NCBI GenBank assembly: GCA_002402465.1
Contig: DHFW01000030.1
Coordinates: 1-64,000, forward strand
Direction of reading: 5' to 3'
Length of the DNA stretch: 64,000 bases
Origin: Bacteroidales bacterium UBA4814
GTDB lineage: Bacteria > Bacteroidota > Bacteroidia > Bacteroidales > UBA7960
Part shown: piece after piece, positions 8,575 through 18,130 of the stretch
How the letters are laid out: every line of letters starts with the position of its first letter
How positions within the stretch are numbered: the stretch's first letter is position 1
Translations under genes and position numbers: made by a program
The notes under the pieces: generated by a model
What the model was told of the DNA's origin: nothing
The model's input: only the letters and a program-made list of their open reading frames with translations
The model's database searches: none

Positions 8575-11400
8575 TTATCTTACAATCAGCCTTCCTGAGA
8601 ATGCCTCTTTTCCGGTGCTGAGGCGGTAGAAATACAGTCCCTGATTTTCCCGGCTGCCGGCAAAGCCATCCCAGAACCAAGTGTTGGTGCCGGGCAAGGC
8701 CTCATGCTCCTGGCGGTACACCTGCTGTCCCTGCAGATTGAAAATTTCAAGCGTAACCTTGCCGGCGGTGTTCACGGGCACTTCAAACCAGAAGCCTTCG
8801 GTCGAAGGGTTGGGATACACCTTTGCCTCCCTGGCTTGCCCGGAAAAGGTTTCGTTTACGCTTAGCGGCAATCCGTGATCGGGGAATGCAACGGTTGAGT
8901 ACAGGCGGTATTCGCCAGGCTGCAGGCTGATGGCGTCGGTGGTGTTCGTAACGTTTAGGGTCTGGCCTGAAAAATATTCGTACCAGGTACCGGTTTGCTG
9001 AAAGTTGGGGCTGGCGGTCCATTCTTCAATACCGAAATTGCCGATTACCGTAACCTTGTTGTCGGGGTGGTTCAGATGAATGCGCTTCACGTTGCCGCCC
9101 AGGTCGAGGGTGAAATCTCCGGTGCGGAACACATCCTCGGTGGTTTTCAGGTTGCCAAGCAGGGAGTATACATCGTACAGGCGTTTGCGGCGCCAGTCGT
9201 CGAAGTAGTCCCAGCGCACGGGCTTGGGGTTGGTGCGGCAGGCATCGTTTATAGTGCCGTTGTCAGGGCAATAGTTGATGGAATAATCGTAGCCCAGTTC
9301 GCCAAACTGCCAGATCATCTTCGGGCCGGGAATGGTCAGGAAAAAAGTGGCAGCCAGTTCGGCCCGGCGAAGGGCTGTCTCAAGGTTCTTGATGTTGTAT
9401 TGCGGGTTGTTGCTGTTCCCGTAGGTTATGTTCTTAAACATCATGCGCTCTTCGTCGTGGCTTTCCATATATCCTACCAGGTGAGGGTCGTTGTAACCCC
9501 TTGCTTGGTGCGAAACCCACTGGAAGTTGCTGTTGTCGATCCAGCCCATGGCCGCTTCCTGATAGTTGTAGTGCAGGTTGCCCCAAATGAGCATGCCATA
9601 ATCGGCCAATTCCTTTTCTTCCGTGTTGTCGGTAAAGTGCTCCAGAATCACATACGCATTTGGGTTTACGCTCCAAATGTGGTCGGCCATTCGCTTAAGC
9701 AGGCCAACCCTCACGGCATCGTAGTTCCAGCCTTGCCCACCAGTTTGCACGTTGGTGAAACCTTTGGTGAAGTCGAAGCGGAAACCATCCACCTTAAACT
9801 CGGTAAGCCAGAACTCATTCACGCGATCGACAAACGCTTGGGTATAAGGACTCTGATGATCGAAATCGGCGCCCCAGCACCAGGGTTCGTGCGGGCATTC
9901 CACATTGTACCAGGGGTTGTCCGCCGAGGGCTCCCAGAAGTTTTCGGTGGAGTACATATGTATCAGGGGAGATTGCCCGAAGCTGTGGTTCAGCACCATG
10001 TCGATCACCACGGCAATGCCGCGGCTGTGGCATTCGTCAATAAACGCCTTGTAATCGTTGATGGTGCCATAAGCCTTGTCGGTGGCAAAATAAAAACTTG
10101 GGTTGTAACCCCATGAGTTATTGCCTTCAAACTCGTTGATGGGCATCAGCTCAATCACGTTCACGCCAAGGTTTTGCAAATAATCGAGCGAATCCCGCAC
10201 GGTTTTTATGGCGCGAGTGTCCACAAAGTCGCGAATCAGCAATTCGTAAATGACCATGTTCTCGGGTTCAGGCGGGGTAAAATCACTCACCTGCCACTGG
10301 TATTCGGGTTTCCCGGGATGGATGACACTCACGATGCCTTCGGTCTTGCCTGCAGGATAAGGCTTCAGGTTGGGATAGTTAAAACTTTCGATCCAATGGT
10401 CGTTCCAGGGGTCGAGCACCTTGTGGGTGTAAGGGTCGGCCAGGCGGATTTCGCCATCGATGTAATACTGGTAGGCATATTCGGTGTCGGGGGTCAGGTT
10501 TGAAATGGTGATCCAGTAATATGTGCCATCGGGGGTGCGGTTCATTAAATAGGCTTCGTCGAGTTCCCATTCGTTGAAGTCGCCGATGACAAATACAAAA
10601 CTTTTGAGTGCGGGCGGGTCGTGCAGCACCAGGGTCACGGTTTGGTTGTCGATATAATTTGCCCCGCTGATGAGGCCTTCGGGTAGCGCTGCCACGGGTA
10701 CGTTGCCACGAACATAGAAATAAGTGGTGGCTTCTGCGGTTTCCCCTTCACCGTCTTCGGCTACCAGGCGCACGTCGTGGCGACCGAAGTCACTGGCCAG
10801 GTAGTCGTAGCTCAGGCTGGCCTCAGTGGTAGTTGTCACCAGCTCATCGTTCACAAAGAGCGACATGGAAACAGCATTGTTGCTGGTGCCTGCAATCTCC
10901 ACAGTTTCATTGAGTTCGAAAATGGGCTGCATGCCTGCCGGTGCAGTGAGGGTAACCACCAGCCCGGGCTGAACCACATCGATAAAAAGGTCTTCGGTTT
11001 GCGGGCCGCTGCTCCCTTCGCTCCTGAAAACAAAGGCCAGGCCGGTGATAATGGCTTCGGCCGGCACATTGTAAAATTCGCGTATGCTTGGGCCTATCTC
11101 CAGCTCGTAAAGATCTGTGCCAATAGGGGTAAGTTGCGGCTGGTTACTGTCGTTGCCCCAGTTGCCTATTACATATTGCCAGTTGCCAACTCCTTCGATG
11201 TTAACACCGGTATGTGCAAACACGTTGCCAGTGTAACCGGCCAGGCCGCCACCACCCTGTGTGGCGTCAAAAGTAATGACAACAGACTCGTCGGCGGTGG
11301 GAAGGGGCGGGTTGGCAGTGATTTGTGCAAAAAGGCCGCTCAGCCCCATCGCGCTCAGCATCCATCCTAAAAAAATAATTTTGGTAAGAAAGGTCTTCAT
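8575..11400 (-). CDS. Secreted GH13 alpha-amylase-family enzyme with T9SS sorting domain
   Basis: Predicted secreted or cell-surface alpha-glucan hydrolase. The start is set at 11400 (MKTFLTKIIFLGWM, a signal peptide ending near GLFAQ); the longer frame upstream has no signal features. Of 941 residues, about 20-330 are beta/Ig-like, 330-400 resemble a CBM48-like N-domain (FVIGDFNEWELDE), and 400-760 form the GH13 barrel. Catalytic residues by motif: nucleophile Asp543 (DGFRFDF), acid/base Glu587 (VILEHF) and Asp649 (ESHDEER); the first conserved region is VVIDMVLNHS. Residues ~865-941 are a type A sorting domain (VYPNPSTEG ... LIVR), so export is by the T9SS. It is divergent from aroC, with 98 bp between starts. 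Confidence 0.92.
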   Translation of the reverse strand: MKTFLTKIIFLGWMLSAMGLSGLFAQITANPPLPTADESVVITFDATQGGGGLAGYTGNVFAHTGVNIEGVGNWQYVIGNWGNDSNQPQLTPIGTDLYELEIGPSIREFYNVPAEAIITGLAFVFRSEGSSGPQTEDLFIDVVQPGLVVTLTAPAGMQPIFELNETVEIAGTSNNAVSMSLFVNDELVTTTTEASLSYDYLASDFGRHDVRLVAEDGEGETAEATTYFYVRGNVPVAALPEGLISGANYIDNQTVTLVLHDPPALKSFVFVIGDFNEWELDEAYLMNRTPDGTYYWITISNLTPDTEYAYQYYIDGEIRLADPYTHKVLDPWNDHWIESFNYPNLKPYPAGKTEGIVSVIHPGKPEYQWQVSDFTPPEPENMVIYELLIRDFVDTRAIKTVRDSLDYLQNLGVNVIELMPINEFEGNNSWGYNPSFYFATDKAYGTINDYKAFIDECHSRGIAVVIDMVLNHSFGQSPLIHMYSTENFWEPSADNPWYNVECPHEPWCWGADFDHQSPYTQAFVDRVNEFWLTEFKVDGFRFDFTKGFTNVQTGGQGWNYDAVRVGLLKRMADHIWSVNPNAYVILEHFTDNTEEKELADYGMLIWGNLHYNYQEAAMGWIDNSNFQWVSHQARGYNDPHLVGYMESHDEERMMFKNITYGNSNNPQYNIKNLETALRRAELAATFFLTIPGPKMIWQFGELGYDYSINYCPDNGTINDACRTNPKPVRWDYFDDWRRKRLYDVYSLLGNLKTTEDVFRTGDFTLDLGGNVKRIHLNHPDNKVTVIGNFGIEEWTASPNFQQTGTWYEYFSGQTLNVTNTTDAISLQPGEYRLYSTVAFPDHGLPLSVNETFSGQAREAKVYPNPSTEGFWFEVPVNTAGKVTLEIFNLQGQQVYRQEHEALPGTNTWFWDGFAGSRENQGLYFYRLSTGKEAFSGRLIVR

Positions 11401-11498
11401 CGTTTTTGTGAATAGGTTGAAAAAACTATTAGTTAAACTAAAAAAGAACACCTGATGTTTATCTCTCAGGCAATACAAAAATACCTTAATTTTGTGAT

Positions 11499-12581
11499 AT
11501 GGCTGGAAATACCTTTGGAAACATACTACGTTTAACCACATTCGGCGAATCGCATGGCGCGGCCATTGGCGGAATACTCGATGGTTTTCCGGCAGGCATT
11601 GAGTTGGATCTTTCCCTGGTTGAAAAAGACATGTCCCGGCGCCGCCCGGGGCAGTCATCTATTACCACTCCTCGCAGCGAATCCGATCAGGTGGAGTTTC
11701 TTTCGGGCATCTTCGAAGGCCGTTCGCTGGGCACACCCATTGCCTTCCTGATCCGCAACAAAGATACACGTTCAAAAGATTACGATGCCCTCAAAGATGT
11801 TTACCGTCCTTCGCATGCCGACTTTTCGTGGGAAAAGAAATTTGGCCATCGCGACCACCGGGGCGGGGGTCGCTCATCGGCCCGTGAAACCGCGGCCCGG
11901 GTTGCGGCCGGTGCCCTGGCAAAGATGCTGCTCGCAAAATACCAGGTAGAGATATTGGCATGGGTTTCGGCGGTGGGCCCGGTTGAAGCCAAGGTCGATT
12001 TTAGAAAAGTGGATGAAAAACAGGTAGAGGCCAATTTGGTGCGCTGCCCCGATGCCGCCGCGGCAAAACGCATGATCGATTATATTGAGCAACTGAAGGC
12101 CGAAGGCGACAGCACCGGGGGCGTGATAACCTGCCTGATGCGTGGCGTTCCTGCCGGACTGGGCGAACCTGTCTTCGATAAGCTGCAGGCCGACCTGGCA
12201 AAGGCCATGCTCAGCATCAATGCCGTGAAGGGCTTTGACTATGGCAGTGGCTTTTCGGCCGCCTCCATGAAAGGCTCCGAACACAATGATGCCTTCAGCA
12301 CTGGTCCCAATGGAGAAGTAATCACCCTGACCAACCGATCGGGGGGCATACAAGGGGGCATCAGCAACGGACAAGCTATTTATTTCAGGGTCGCATTCAA
12401 ACCCGTGGCCACCATTGGCTCTGCCCAACAGACTGTAAACAGGGACAAGGAAAGCGTGACCCTTGAAGCCAAAGGCCGTCATGACCCCTGTGTGGTTCCG
12501 CGGGCCGTGCCCATAGTGGAAGCCATGGCCGCACTCACCCTGGCTGACCACCTGCTACGAAATAAAACCGCCCGATGGTAA
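11499..12581 (+). CDS. aroC: Chorismate synthase
   Basis: Last step of the shikimate pathway: converts 5-enolpyruvylshikimate-3-phosphate to chorismate using reduced FMN. The 360-residue product has the family signatures FGESHGAAIG near the N-terminus, GHRDHRGGGRSSARETAAR around residue 124, and RHDPCVVPRAVPIVEAM near the C-terminus. A TAATTTTG word at 11487-11494 fits the Bacteroidota -7 element and would imply an almost leaderless transcript. A weak hairpin (AAACCCCTT/AAGGGTTT) overlaps the stop codon. No other aro genes are adjacent. Confidence 0.97.
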   Translation: MAGNTFGNILRLTTFGESHGAAIGGILDGFPAGIELDLSLVEKDMSRRRPGQSSITTPRSESDQVEFLSGIFEGRSLGTPIAFLIRNKDTRSKDYDALKDVYRPSHADFSWEKKFGHRDHRGGGRSSARETAARVAAGALAKMLLAKYQVEILAWVSAVGPVEAKVDFRKVDEKQVEANLVRCPDAAAAKRMIDYIEQLKAEGDSTGGVITCLMRGVPAGLGEPVFDKLQADLAKAMLSINAVKGFDYGSGFSAASMKGSEHNDAFSTGPNGEVITLTNRSGGIQGGISNGQAIYFRVAFKPVATIGSAQQTVNRDKESVTLEAKGRHDPCVVPRAVPIVEAMAALTLADHLLRNKTARW

Positions 12582-12660
12582 ACCCCTTTGCAAGGGTTTT
12601 CGGATAAGGAATGAAACCATTACAAGAAAATTTTCACCAACACATAAAAGTCTTTTAGAT

Positions 12661-15498
12661 ATGGCAAAAAAAATATTTAAAATTACCGGGATTGTTATCG
12701 GATCCGTTTTGTTGCTCCTGATCATTTTGCCCTTTGCCTTTAAGGGAAAAATTGTGGAGCGGGTTAAAACCGAAATCAACGAAAGTCTCAATGCACAGGT
12801 TGAATTCGGAACTTTCGGGCTGTCGCTCATCCGCAATTTTCCCAATGTGTCGCTTTCGCTGAATGATCTGAAAATTGTTGGGGTGGGTCTTTTCGAAAAA
12901 GACACCCTGGCGGCCATTGGACGTATCGGCGTGACCATTGACTTGTTCAGCGTTTTCCGCGAAAGCGGCTTTGAAATAAAAGGCATATCACTCGACCGGC
13001 CCGATATTTTGCTGAAAGTGCTCGAAGACGGCACGGCCAACTGGGATATCATGAAGGAGTCGGAAGAGATGGACACCGAGATCGAGACCGGGGAAAGTGA
13101 AGCCTTTGTGCTGCACCTGAAGCAGGCCCGCATAGCCAATGGCAACCTGATTTACCACGACAACGAAAGCACCACCTATGTGGTAGCCAATGATTTGAAC
13201 GGAACTTTCCGGGGCGACCTGGCCCTGGACGTGACTACCATCAGTACCCGCGATGCCAGCATCGGCTCGTTAAGCCTTAATTTCGACAAGCTGCCGGTGC
13301 TGAGCAAGGTTAGAGTCCTGATTTCCGCCGAAGTAGAAGCCGATCTCAGGGATTATGTGTTCACTTTCCGTGAAAACGAAATACTCATCAATGAGCTGCC
13401 TTTGAGTTTTGATGGGGTAATTGGTTTGCCCGACGAAGGTATCCTGATGGATTTTTCGTTTGCCGCCCATAGGTCCGAATTTCGCGATTTTCTTTCCATT
13501 ATCCCGGCGATGTACTCCAAAAATTTTAGCGACCTGAGGGCCGAAGGAAGTATGGAGCTCAGCGGTTTTGTTAAAGGTATTTACAGCGATGACGAAATAC
13601 CGGGCTTCAGTTTAAAACTGGGGGTGAAAGATGGCATGTTTCAGTATCCCGACCTGCCTGCTTCGGTCAGCAACGTGCAGCTGAGCCTCAATGTGGACAA
13701 TCCCGGCAAAGACATTGACCTGACGGTGGTTGACATGCCGGCACTGCGAATGAACCTGGGCGGTAACCCCCTTGAAGCCAGCCTCAACCTGCGCACTCCG
13801 GTGAGCGATCCGCAAATAGACGCATTAATGAAAGGGCACCTCGATCTGAGCCAGATCGGGGACTTCTACCCACTGGAAAGCGGCACCTCGTTGCGTGGTG
13901 TCATTGATAGCGACTTGCAGGCCCGCGGACGAATGTCGTCCATCGAAAGTGGACGGTATGGAGAGTTTGATGCTAGCGGGCATTTTAACGTAAGCAATTT
14001 GTTATATGCTACCAATGACCTGCCACAAACCGTTGAAGTGAGACGTGCCGAGTTTTCCTTGTCGCCTCAGTATTTAAGTATGCCGGTGTTTGATATGAAG
14101 CTGGGCGAAAGTGACCTGACTGCCAACGGTCGAATCGACAATATCTTGGGTTTTTTACTCAACGACCAGCTGCTGAGTGGCTCGTTCGAAACTCGCTCTT
14201 CCTTTTTTAACCTCAACCAGCTTATGGAGGGCATGCCCGAAAGCACTTCGGATGAACCCACGGAGCTTTCGGTGATTGAGATACCAGGAAATATCGATTT
14301 CAGCCTGCGTTCACGATTCGATCGTATGCTCTTTGGCCAGCTCGACATTACCAACGTGGAAGGCCTTATCAGGGTGGCCGAAAGCCGCGCTGCCCTCGAA
14401 GATGTGCGCATGAACATGCTGGGCGGATCGCTGTCGCTCAACGGTTCCTACAGCACACAGGGCGAGCATCCAGCCATCGACTTTAGGCTCGGCATTTCGC
14501 AGTTCGACATTCAGCAGGCCTTCAACGCCTTCAATACTTTCCAGGTGCTTGCCCCCATTGGACAATACGCCCTGGGCCAGTTTTCGGCCAACATCAGCCT
14601 GAGCAGCCTGCTCGACCAAACCCTGAGCCCGCTGCTCGAAACCCTGACCGGCGCCGGCAACCTGCGCTCGTCATCCATTAGCCTGCAGGGCAGCCCCGCC
14701 ATGACCAAACTGTCGGACCTTACCCGCGTGGAAGCCTTCAGGCAGTTTAATATCCGCGACCTGATGCTGGCCTTTGAGTTTTCGGATGGCAAGGTGGATG
14801 TGAAACCATTCGAACTGCGCTTCGGACAGTCCGTGGCACAGGTGAGCGGAAGCACCTTCTTCGATCAGACCATCGATTTTCTTATGAGCATTGAAATGCC
14901 ACGCGCCCAGTTTGGAGGCGCCGCCAACCAGGTGCTCGACAATTTGGTGAGCCAGGCCGCCGCCCGTGGCCTAAATATAGCCCCAGGCGAAACAGTAAAT
15001 CTTGATGTGGTACTTTCGGGCACCTTTACCGACCCCGAAGTTTCGTTTGGCTTGTCGGGTGTAATGGACGATGTGGGCACACAATTGCGCGACCAGGTGG
15101 AGCAGCGCCTTCAGCATGAGATAGATGGGGTGCGCGACAGGGTGGAAGACCAGGTGCGCGAAACCGTGGACCAAGCCAGGCAAAAGTTGCAGGCCGAGCT
15201 CGATGCCCGAGCTGCCCAGGTTATGGAACAGGCCATCCGTCAGGCCGATAACATCCGCCGTGAAGCCAGTGCCGCCGCCGAGCGTATTCGTACAGAAGCT
15301 CGCCAGCAAGCTCAGCGCCTCGAAGAGGAGGCATCAGGGCCCATTGCCAAAGCAGCAGCCCGGCGCACCGGCGAAGCCCTGATTAGGGAAGCCGATCAAA
15401 GGGCATTAGCCCTTGAAAACGAAGGCGAAAGAAATGCCCAGCGGATCATTAGCGAAGCGCAGCAACGCGCCGAACAGATTCGGGCCGAAGAAGATTGA
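12661..15498 (+). CDS. AsmA-like protein with C-terminal helical extension
   Basis: 945 residues: one N-terminal transmembrane helix (IVIGSVLLLLIILPFAF, ~10-26), then an AsmA N-terminal domain (FGTFGLSLIRNFPNVSLSL), repeated beta-strand segments as in bridge-like lipid-transfer proteins, and an AsmA C-terminal region near residues 620-800. From about 810 to the end the sequence becomes an Ala/Arg/Glu/Gln-rich helix with repeated QVEQRL, DQVRETVDQARQKL and ERIRTEARQQAQRLEEE motifs. AsmA proteins act in the envelope, probably moving phospholipids to the outer membrane. The long coiled-coil tail is not part of the core AsmA fold. The gene follows aroC by 79 bp. Confidence 0.85.
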   Translation: MAKKIFKITGIVIGSVLLLLIILPFAFKGKIVERVKTEINESLNAQVEFGTFGLSLIRNFPNVSLSLNDLKIVGVGLFEKDTLAAIGRIGVTIDLFSVFRESGFEIKGISLDRPDILLKVLEDGTANWDIMKESEEMDTEIETGESEAFVLHLKQARIANGNLIYHDNESTTYVVANDLNGTFRGDLALDVTTISTRDASIGSLSLNFDKLPVLSKVRVLISAEVEADLRDYVFTFRENEILINELPLSFDGVIGLPDEGILMDFSFAAHRSEFRDFLSIIPAMYSKNFSDLRAEGSMELSGFVKGIYSDDEIPGFSLKLGVKDGMFQYPDLPASVSNVQLSLNVDNPGKDIDLTVVDMPALRMNLGGNPLEASLNLRTPVSDPQIDALMKGHLDLSQIGDFYPLESGTSLRGVIDSDLQARGRMSSIESGRYGEFDASGHFNVSNLLYATNDLPQTVEVRRAEFSLSPQYLSMPVFDMKLGESDLTANGRIDNILGFLLNDQLLSGSFETRSSFFNLNQLMEGMPESTSDEPTELSVIEIPGNIDFSLRSRFDRMLFGQLDITNVEGLIRVAESRAALEDVRMNMLGGSLSLNGSYSTQGEHPAIDFRLGISQFDIQQAFNAFNTFQVLAPIGQYALGQFSANISLSSLLDQTLSPLLETLTGAGNLRSSSISLQGSPAMTKLSDLTRVEAFRQFNIRDLMLAFEFSDGKVDVKPFELRFGQSVAQVSGSTFFDQTIDFLMSIEMPRAQFGGAANQVLDNLVSQAAARGLNIAPGETVNLDVVLSGTFTDPEVSFGLSGVMDDVGTQLRDQVEQRLQHEIDGVRDRVEDQVRETVDQARQKLQAELDARAAQVMEQAIRQADNIRREASAAAERIRTEARQQAQRLEEEASGPIAKAAARRTGEALIREADQRALALENEGERNAQRIISEAQQRAEQIRAEED

Positions 15499-15575
15499 GG
15501 ATGCTAAAAAATGATTGGATAACCCTAACACCTGACACCTTAACCTGTAGCTTGGAACCTGAAACTTTTAATTCA

Positions 15576-15962
15576 TCAATCTTTCAGGTTTTCAAGAAAT
15601 GTTTTGGCATTAACTACATAACGGGTATGTGTCCCGAAGCCGATCTGCCCTTTTTCATCGTGGGCGCTGAGCTTAAATTTCAACTTGTTGCCATCCACTT
15701 CTATAAGTTCTGACTGGGCTGTTACCTCCATGCCCACGGGCGTGGCTTTAATGTGCCTTATGTTCACCTCGGTTCCTACCGTAATGAAGCCTTCTTCAAG
15801 GTAGGGTTGTATGCTCACATGTGCTGTGTTTTCCATTAACCCGATCATGGCCGGGGTGGCGAATACTGCCACTATGCCTGATTTATAGGCTGCTGCGGTG
15901 TCTTTTTCAGTGACTGTAATGGTGGTCTTGCCACAAATGCCGGGGGTAAGATGGTGTGCCAT
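15576..15962 (-). CDS. FlK-like hotdog-fold thioesterase
   Basis: 128 residues of single-hotdog thioesterase. The catalytic triad of fluoroacetyl-CoA thioesterase FlK (Thr42, Glu50, His76) is present with identical spacing: Thr36 (ATPAMIG), Glu44 (LMENTAH) and His70 (VNIRHIKATPVG). Related Bacteroidota proteins are general acyl-CoA thioesterases of unknown substrate; fluoroacetate is unlikely to be the physiological one. Monocistronic, convergent with the AsmA-like gene. Confidence 0.85.
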   Translation of the reverse strand: MAHHLTPGICGKTTITVTEKDTAAAYKSGIVAVFATPAMIGLMENTAHVSIQPYLEEGFITVGTEVNIRHIKATPVGMEVTAQSELIEVDGNKLKFKLSAHDEKGQIGFGTHTRYVVNAKTFLENLKD

Positions 15963-15995
15963 AAGCTGTTTTTTTGCAAAAATAGGAAATTCGGC

Positions 15996-16031
15996 AAAAA
16001 AAGAACCGCTCCGGCCCGGAGGCTGGAGCGG
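15996..16031 (-). terminator. Terminator of the Cys-rich protein gene
   Basis: CCGCTCC/GGAGCGG stem (16006-16012 with 16025-16031) followed on the minus strand by TTCTTTTTTT (complement of 15996-16005). It lies 40 bp past the stop of the Cys-rich repeat gene. Confidence 0.8.
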
Positions 16032-16070
16032 TCTTTCACCAAAATACAGGATACAAATCAGGAGAATTAA

Positions 16071-16481
16071 TTATCGGTTTTCGGCACGCTGCGGGCTTAC
16101 GCCGGCAGGGCGCTTCACGCAGTCGCCGGCTTCGGCCTGTGTGGTTTTCGCTTCGGTGCTGCCACAGTCACTGGCTGCAGAGGTAATGGCGGTCTGCACG
16201 GCAGTGCTGCCACAATCAGCGGTGCTGCTGGCTTTCTCGGCGGAGCTGGCCGTCTTAACAGCCGTGCTGCCACAGTCGCTGGCATGGGTGCTGGCCGTCT
16301 GCACGGGAGTGGCAGGCGCGCAACTGGCATCGGCTGTCTTTTCAGCGGCTTTGGCTGCGGTTTCACAACAAGCTGCCTGAGCTGTGGTTTCTTTTACTAC
16401 AGGCTCATTGGCCACCAGAATCAGTCCGGTTCCTGCAAAAAGATAGAAACCGAATATGCTTGCTAACAATGTTCTTTTCAT
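16071..16481 (-). CDS. Small exported Cys-rich protein with DCGST repeats
   Basis: 136 residues of unknown function. An N-terminal hydrophobic segment (MKRTLLASIFGFYLFAGTG) predicts export or membrane anchoring. The rest is low-complexity Ala/Thr/Ser with regularly placed cysteines: ACCET, ASCAP, three copies of DCGST(A/E) about 20-23 residues apart, and GDCVK. The repeats are also visible in the DNA as near-copies around GCTGCCACAGTC. No enzyme motif is present; the periodic cysteines could bind metal or form disulfides. It has its own promoter and terminator, so it is a stand-alone expressed gene and not a chance frame. Confidence 0.75.
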   Translation of the reverse strand: MKRTLLASIFGFYLFAGTGLILVANEPVVKETTAQAACCETAAKAAEKTADASCAPATPVQTASTHASDCGSTAVKTASSAEKASSTADCGSTAVQTAITSAASDCGSTEAKTTQAEAGDCVKRPAGVSPQRAENR

Positions 16482-16527
16482 AATCGTAACATTTTTAAGG
16501 GTTTTGTGTTCCTATTTTTATTTAGAC

Positions 16528-16558
16528 CAAATTTAAATAAAATATTTTTTTCAACAAA
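16528..16558 (-). promoter_or_regulatory. Bacteroidota-type promoter for the Cys-rich gene
   Basis: On the minus strand TTTG (16558-16555), a 19-nt spacer and TAAATTTG (16535-16528) match the Bacteroidota primary-sigma consensus TTTG-N19-TAnnTTTG exactly. The predicted start of transcription leaves a leader of about 40 nt before the ATG at 16481. Confidence 0.75.
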
Positions 16559-16876
16559 TATTTTGAAAAAAAATTCAAAACAATATTCGCCAAAACACAA
16601 AAAATGAATTTTAAATAAAATTTTTATATCTTTTTTTGCTTTAATTTTTTGGCCTATCAGTGTCTGTTTAAAGCGCTGAAAGTATTGTAAAACTGATGTT
16701 TGAAATTTTGAAGAAAATATTCGGCCAACCTCTTCTGTTTTTCCCAAAAACAGCCTGGCCAAATGCAAAATTTTTCAGAAATGGACCTGTTTTCATGATT
16801 TTTGCAGGGTTTTCTGATAAATTTGCGGGGTTTAATAATGAAAAAAAGGATTTTCTGACCTTCTCACAATAACATT
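16559..16876. other. AT-rich intergenic region between divergent genes
   Basis: 318 bp of strongly AT-rich sequence with long A and T runs, between the divergent Cys-rich gene and the HlyD-like gene. I see no coding frame with recognisable content, no stable hairpin and no clear TAnnTTTG box for the rightward operon. Confidence 0.5.
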
Positions 16877-18118
16877 ATGAATAAAAAGAAATGGATATTG
16901 ATCAGCCTTGGTGTGCTGATCGTTTTGGCGCTGTGGTATTTTTTACGCTCTGAGCCTGTATTGGTAGAAACCATAAAGGTGCCCGTTCAAAGGGGCGATT
17001 TTGTGGTCAGCGTATATACCAGCGGTGAGCTGGAAGCCAAAAATTCGGAAAACATACAGGGTCCATCGGGTTTGCGTACGGTAAACCTGTGGAACGTTCA
17101 GATCGCTGAGTTGATAGCTGAGGGTACCCTGGTGAAGGAGGGCGACTGGGTTGCCACGCTCGACCGCACCGAGATCAGCAACCGCCTGAAGGATGTGGAA
17201 ACCGAACTGGAAAAACTGCAAACCCTTCACACCCAAACCATGCTCGACACCACCATGGAGCTGCGCAATGCCCGCAACGACCTCATTAATTTGCAGTTTA
17301 ACTTCGAGGAAGCCCAGATTACCCTGGAGCAGTCGCGCTATGAGCCACCCGCTGCCATACGCCAGGCCGAGATCAACATGGAGAAAGCCCAGCGCGCTTA
17401 TGAGCAGGCCAAAACCAATTACGACCTGCGCCTGGAGCAGGCCCGCGCCAAGATGCAGGAGGTAACCGCTTCGCTCAACCAGATCAAACGTCGCTACGAC
17501 AACCTCATTGAGGTGATTGACGAATTTGTGATTTACGCGCCCCAGGACGGTATGGTAATATACCGGCGAAATTGGGACGGCAGCAAAATCACCGTAGGCT
17601 CACAAATAAGCACCTGGGACAATGTGGTGGCTACCCTGCCCGACTTCTCGGTGATGATGTCGCGCACTTACGTGAACGAGGTTGATATCAGCAAGGTAAA
17701 AGCCAACCAGAAAGCTGAAATTGTGGTGGATGCCTTTCCTGAAAAGAAATTCACCGGTTTTGTGACCGAAGTGGCCAACATTGGCGAGCAGCGCCCCAAC
17801 CAGGATGCCCGGGTGTTTGAGGTGAAGATTCAGATCAACGAGTCGGACACCATTCTGCGGCCCGCCATGACTACCAAAAATACCATTGTAACCCATGTGG
17901 AAGAGGATGTGTTGTTTGTGCCCATCGAAGCTATTCATGGCAGCAACGACCTTACCTGGGTGTATCTGCAGTCAGGCAACCGTTTGGTAAAGAAACAGGT
18001 GAACGTTGGTATTCGCAACGAAAACCAGATCATTATCCAAGACGGACTTGAGCAGGGCGACCTGGTGCTGCTGACCATACCCGAAAAACCGGATGAGCTG
18101 CGGCTGGTGGAACTTTAA
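16877..18118 (+). CDS. HlyD/MacA-like periplasmic adaptor of an ABC efflux system
   Basis: 413 residues with one N-terminal membrane anchor (WILISLGVLIVLALWYFL), a split lipoyl-like/barrel-sandwich domain (TSGELEAKNSENIQG ... IYAPQDGMVIY), a coiled-coil hairpin between them (about residues 100-215, rich in Glu/Gln/Arg) and beta-barrel and membrane-proximal domains. Such adaptors bridge an inner-membrane MacB-type transporter and an outer-membrane TolC-type channel. The permease gene follows after 12 bp, so they form an operon. No outer-membrane channel gene and no ATPase gene accompany them here. Confidence 0.9.
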   Translation: MNKKKWILISLGVLIVLALWYFLRSEPVLVETIKVPVQRGDFVVSVYTSGELEAKNSENIQGPSGLRTVNLWNVQIAELIAEGTLVKEGDWVATLDRTEISNRLKDVETELEKLQTLHTQTMLDTTMELRNARNDLINLQFNFEEAQITLEQSRYEPPAAIRQAEINMEKAQRAYEQAKTNYDLRLEQARAKMQEVTASLNQIKRRYDNLIEVIDEFVIYAPQDGMVIYRRNWDGSKITVGSQISTWDNVVATLPDFSVMMSRTYVNEVDISKVKANQKAEIVVDAFPEKKFTGFVTEVANIGEQRPNQDARVFEVKIQINESDTILRPAMTTKNTIVTHVEEDVLFVPIEAIHGSNDLTWVYLQSGNRLVKKQVNVGIRNENQIIIQDGLEQGDLVLLTIPEKPDELRLVEL

Positions 18119-18130
18119 AAAATCCATGTA

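Noticed and set aside
8995..10116. Long plus-strand frame (373 codons) opposite the GH13 gene
   Set aside because: It is antisense to a clear catalytic domain in a GC-rich gene; its product has no recognisable motif. A codon shadow.
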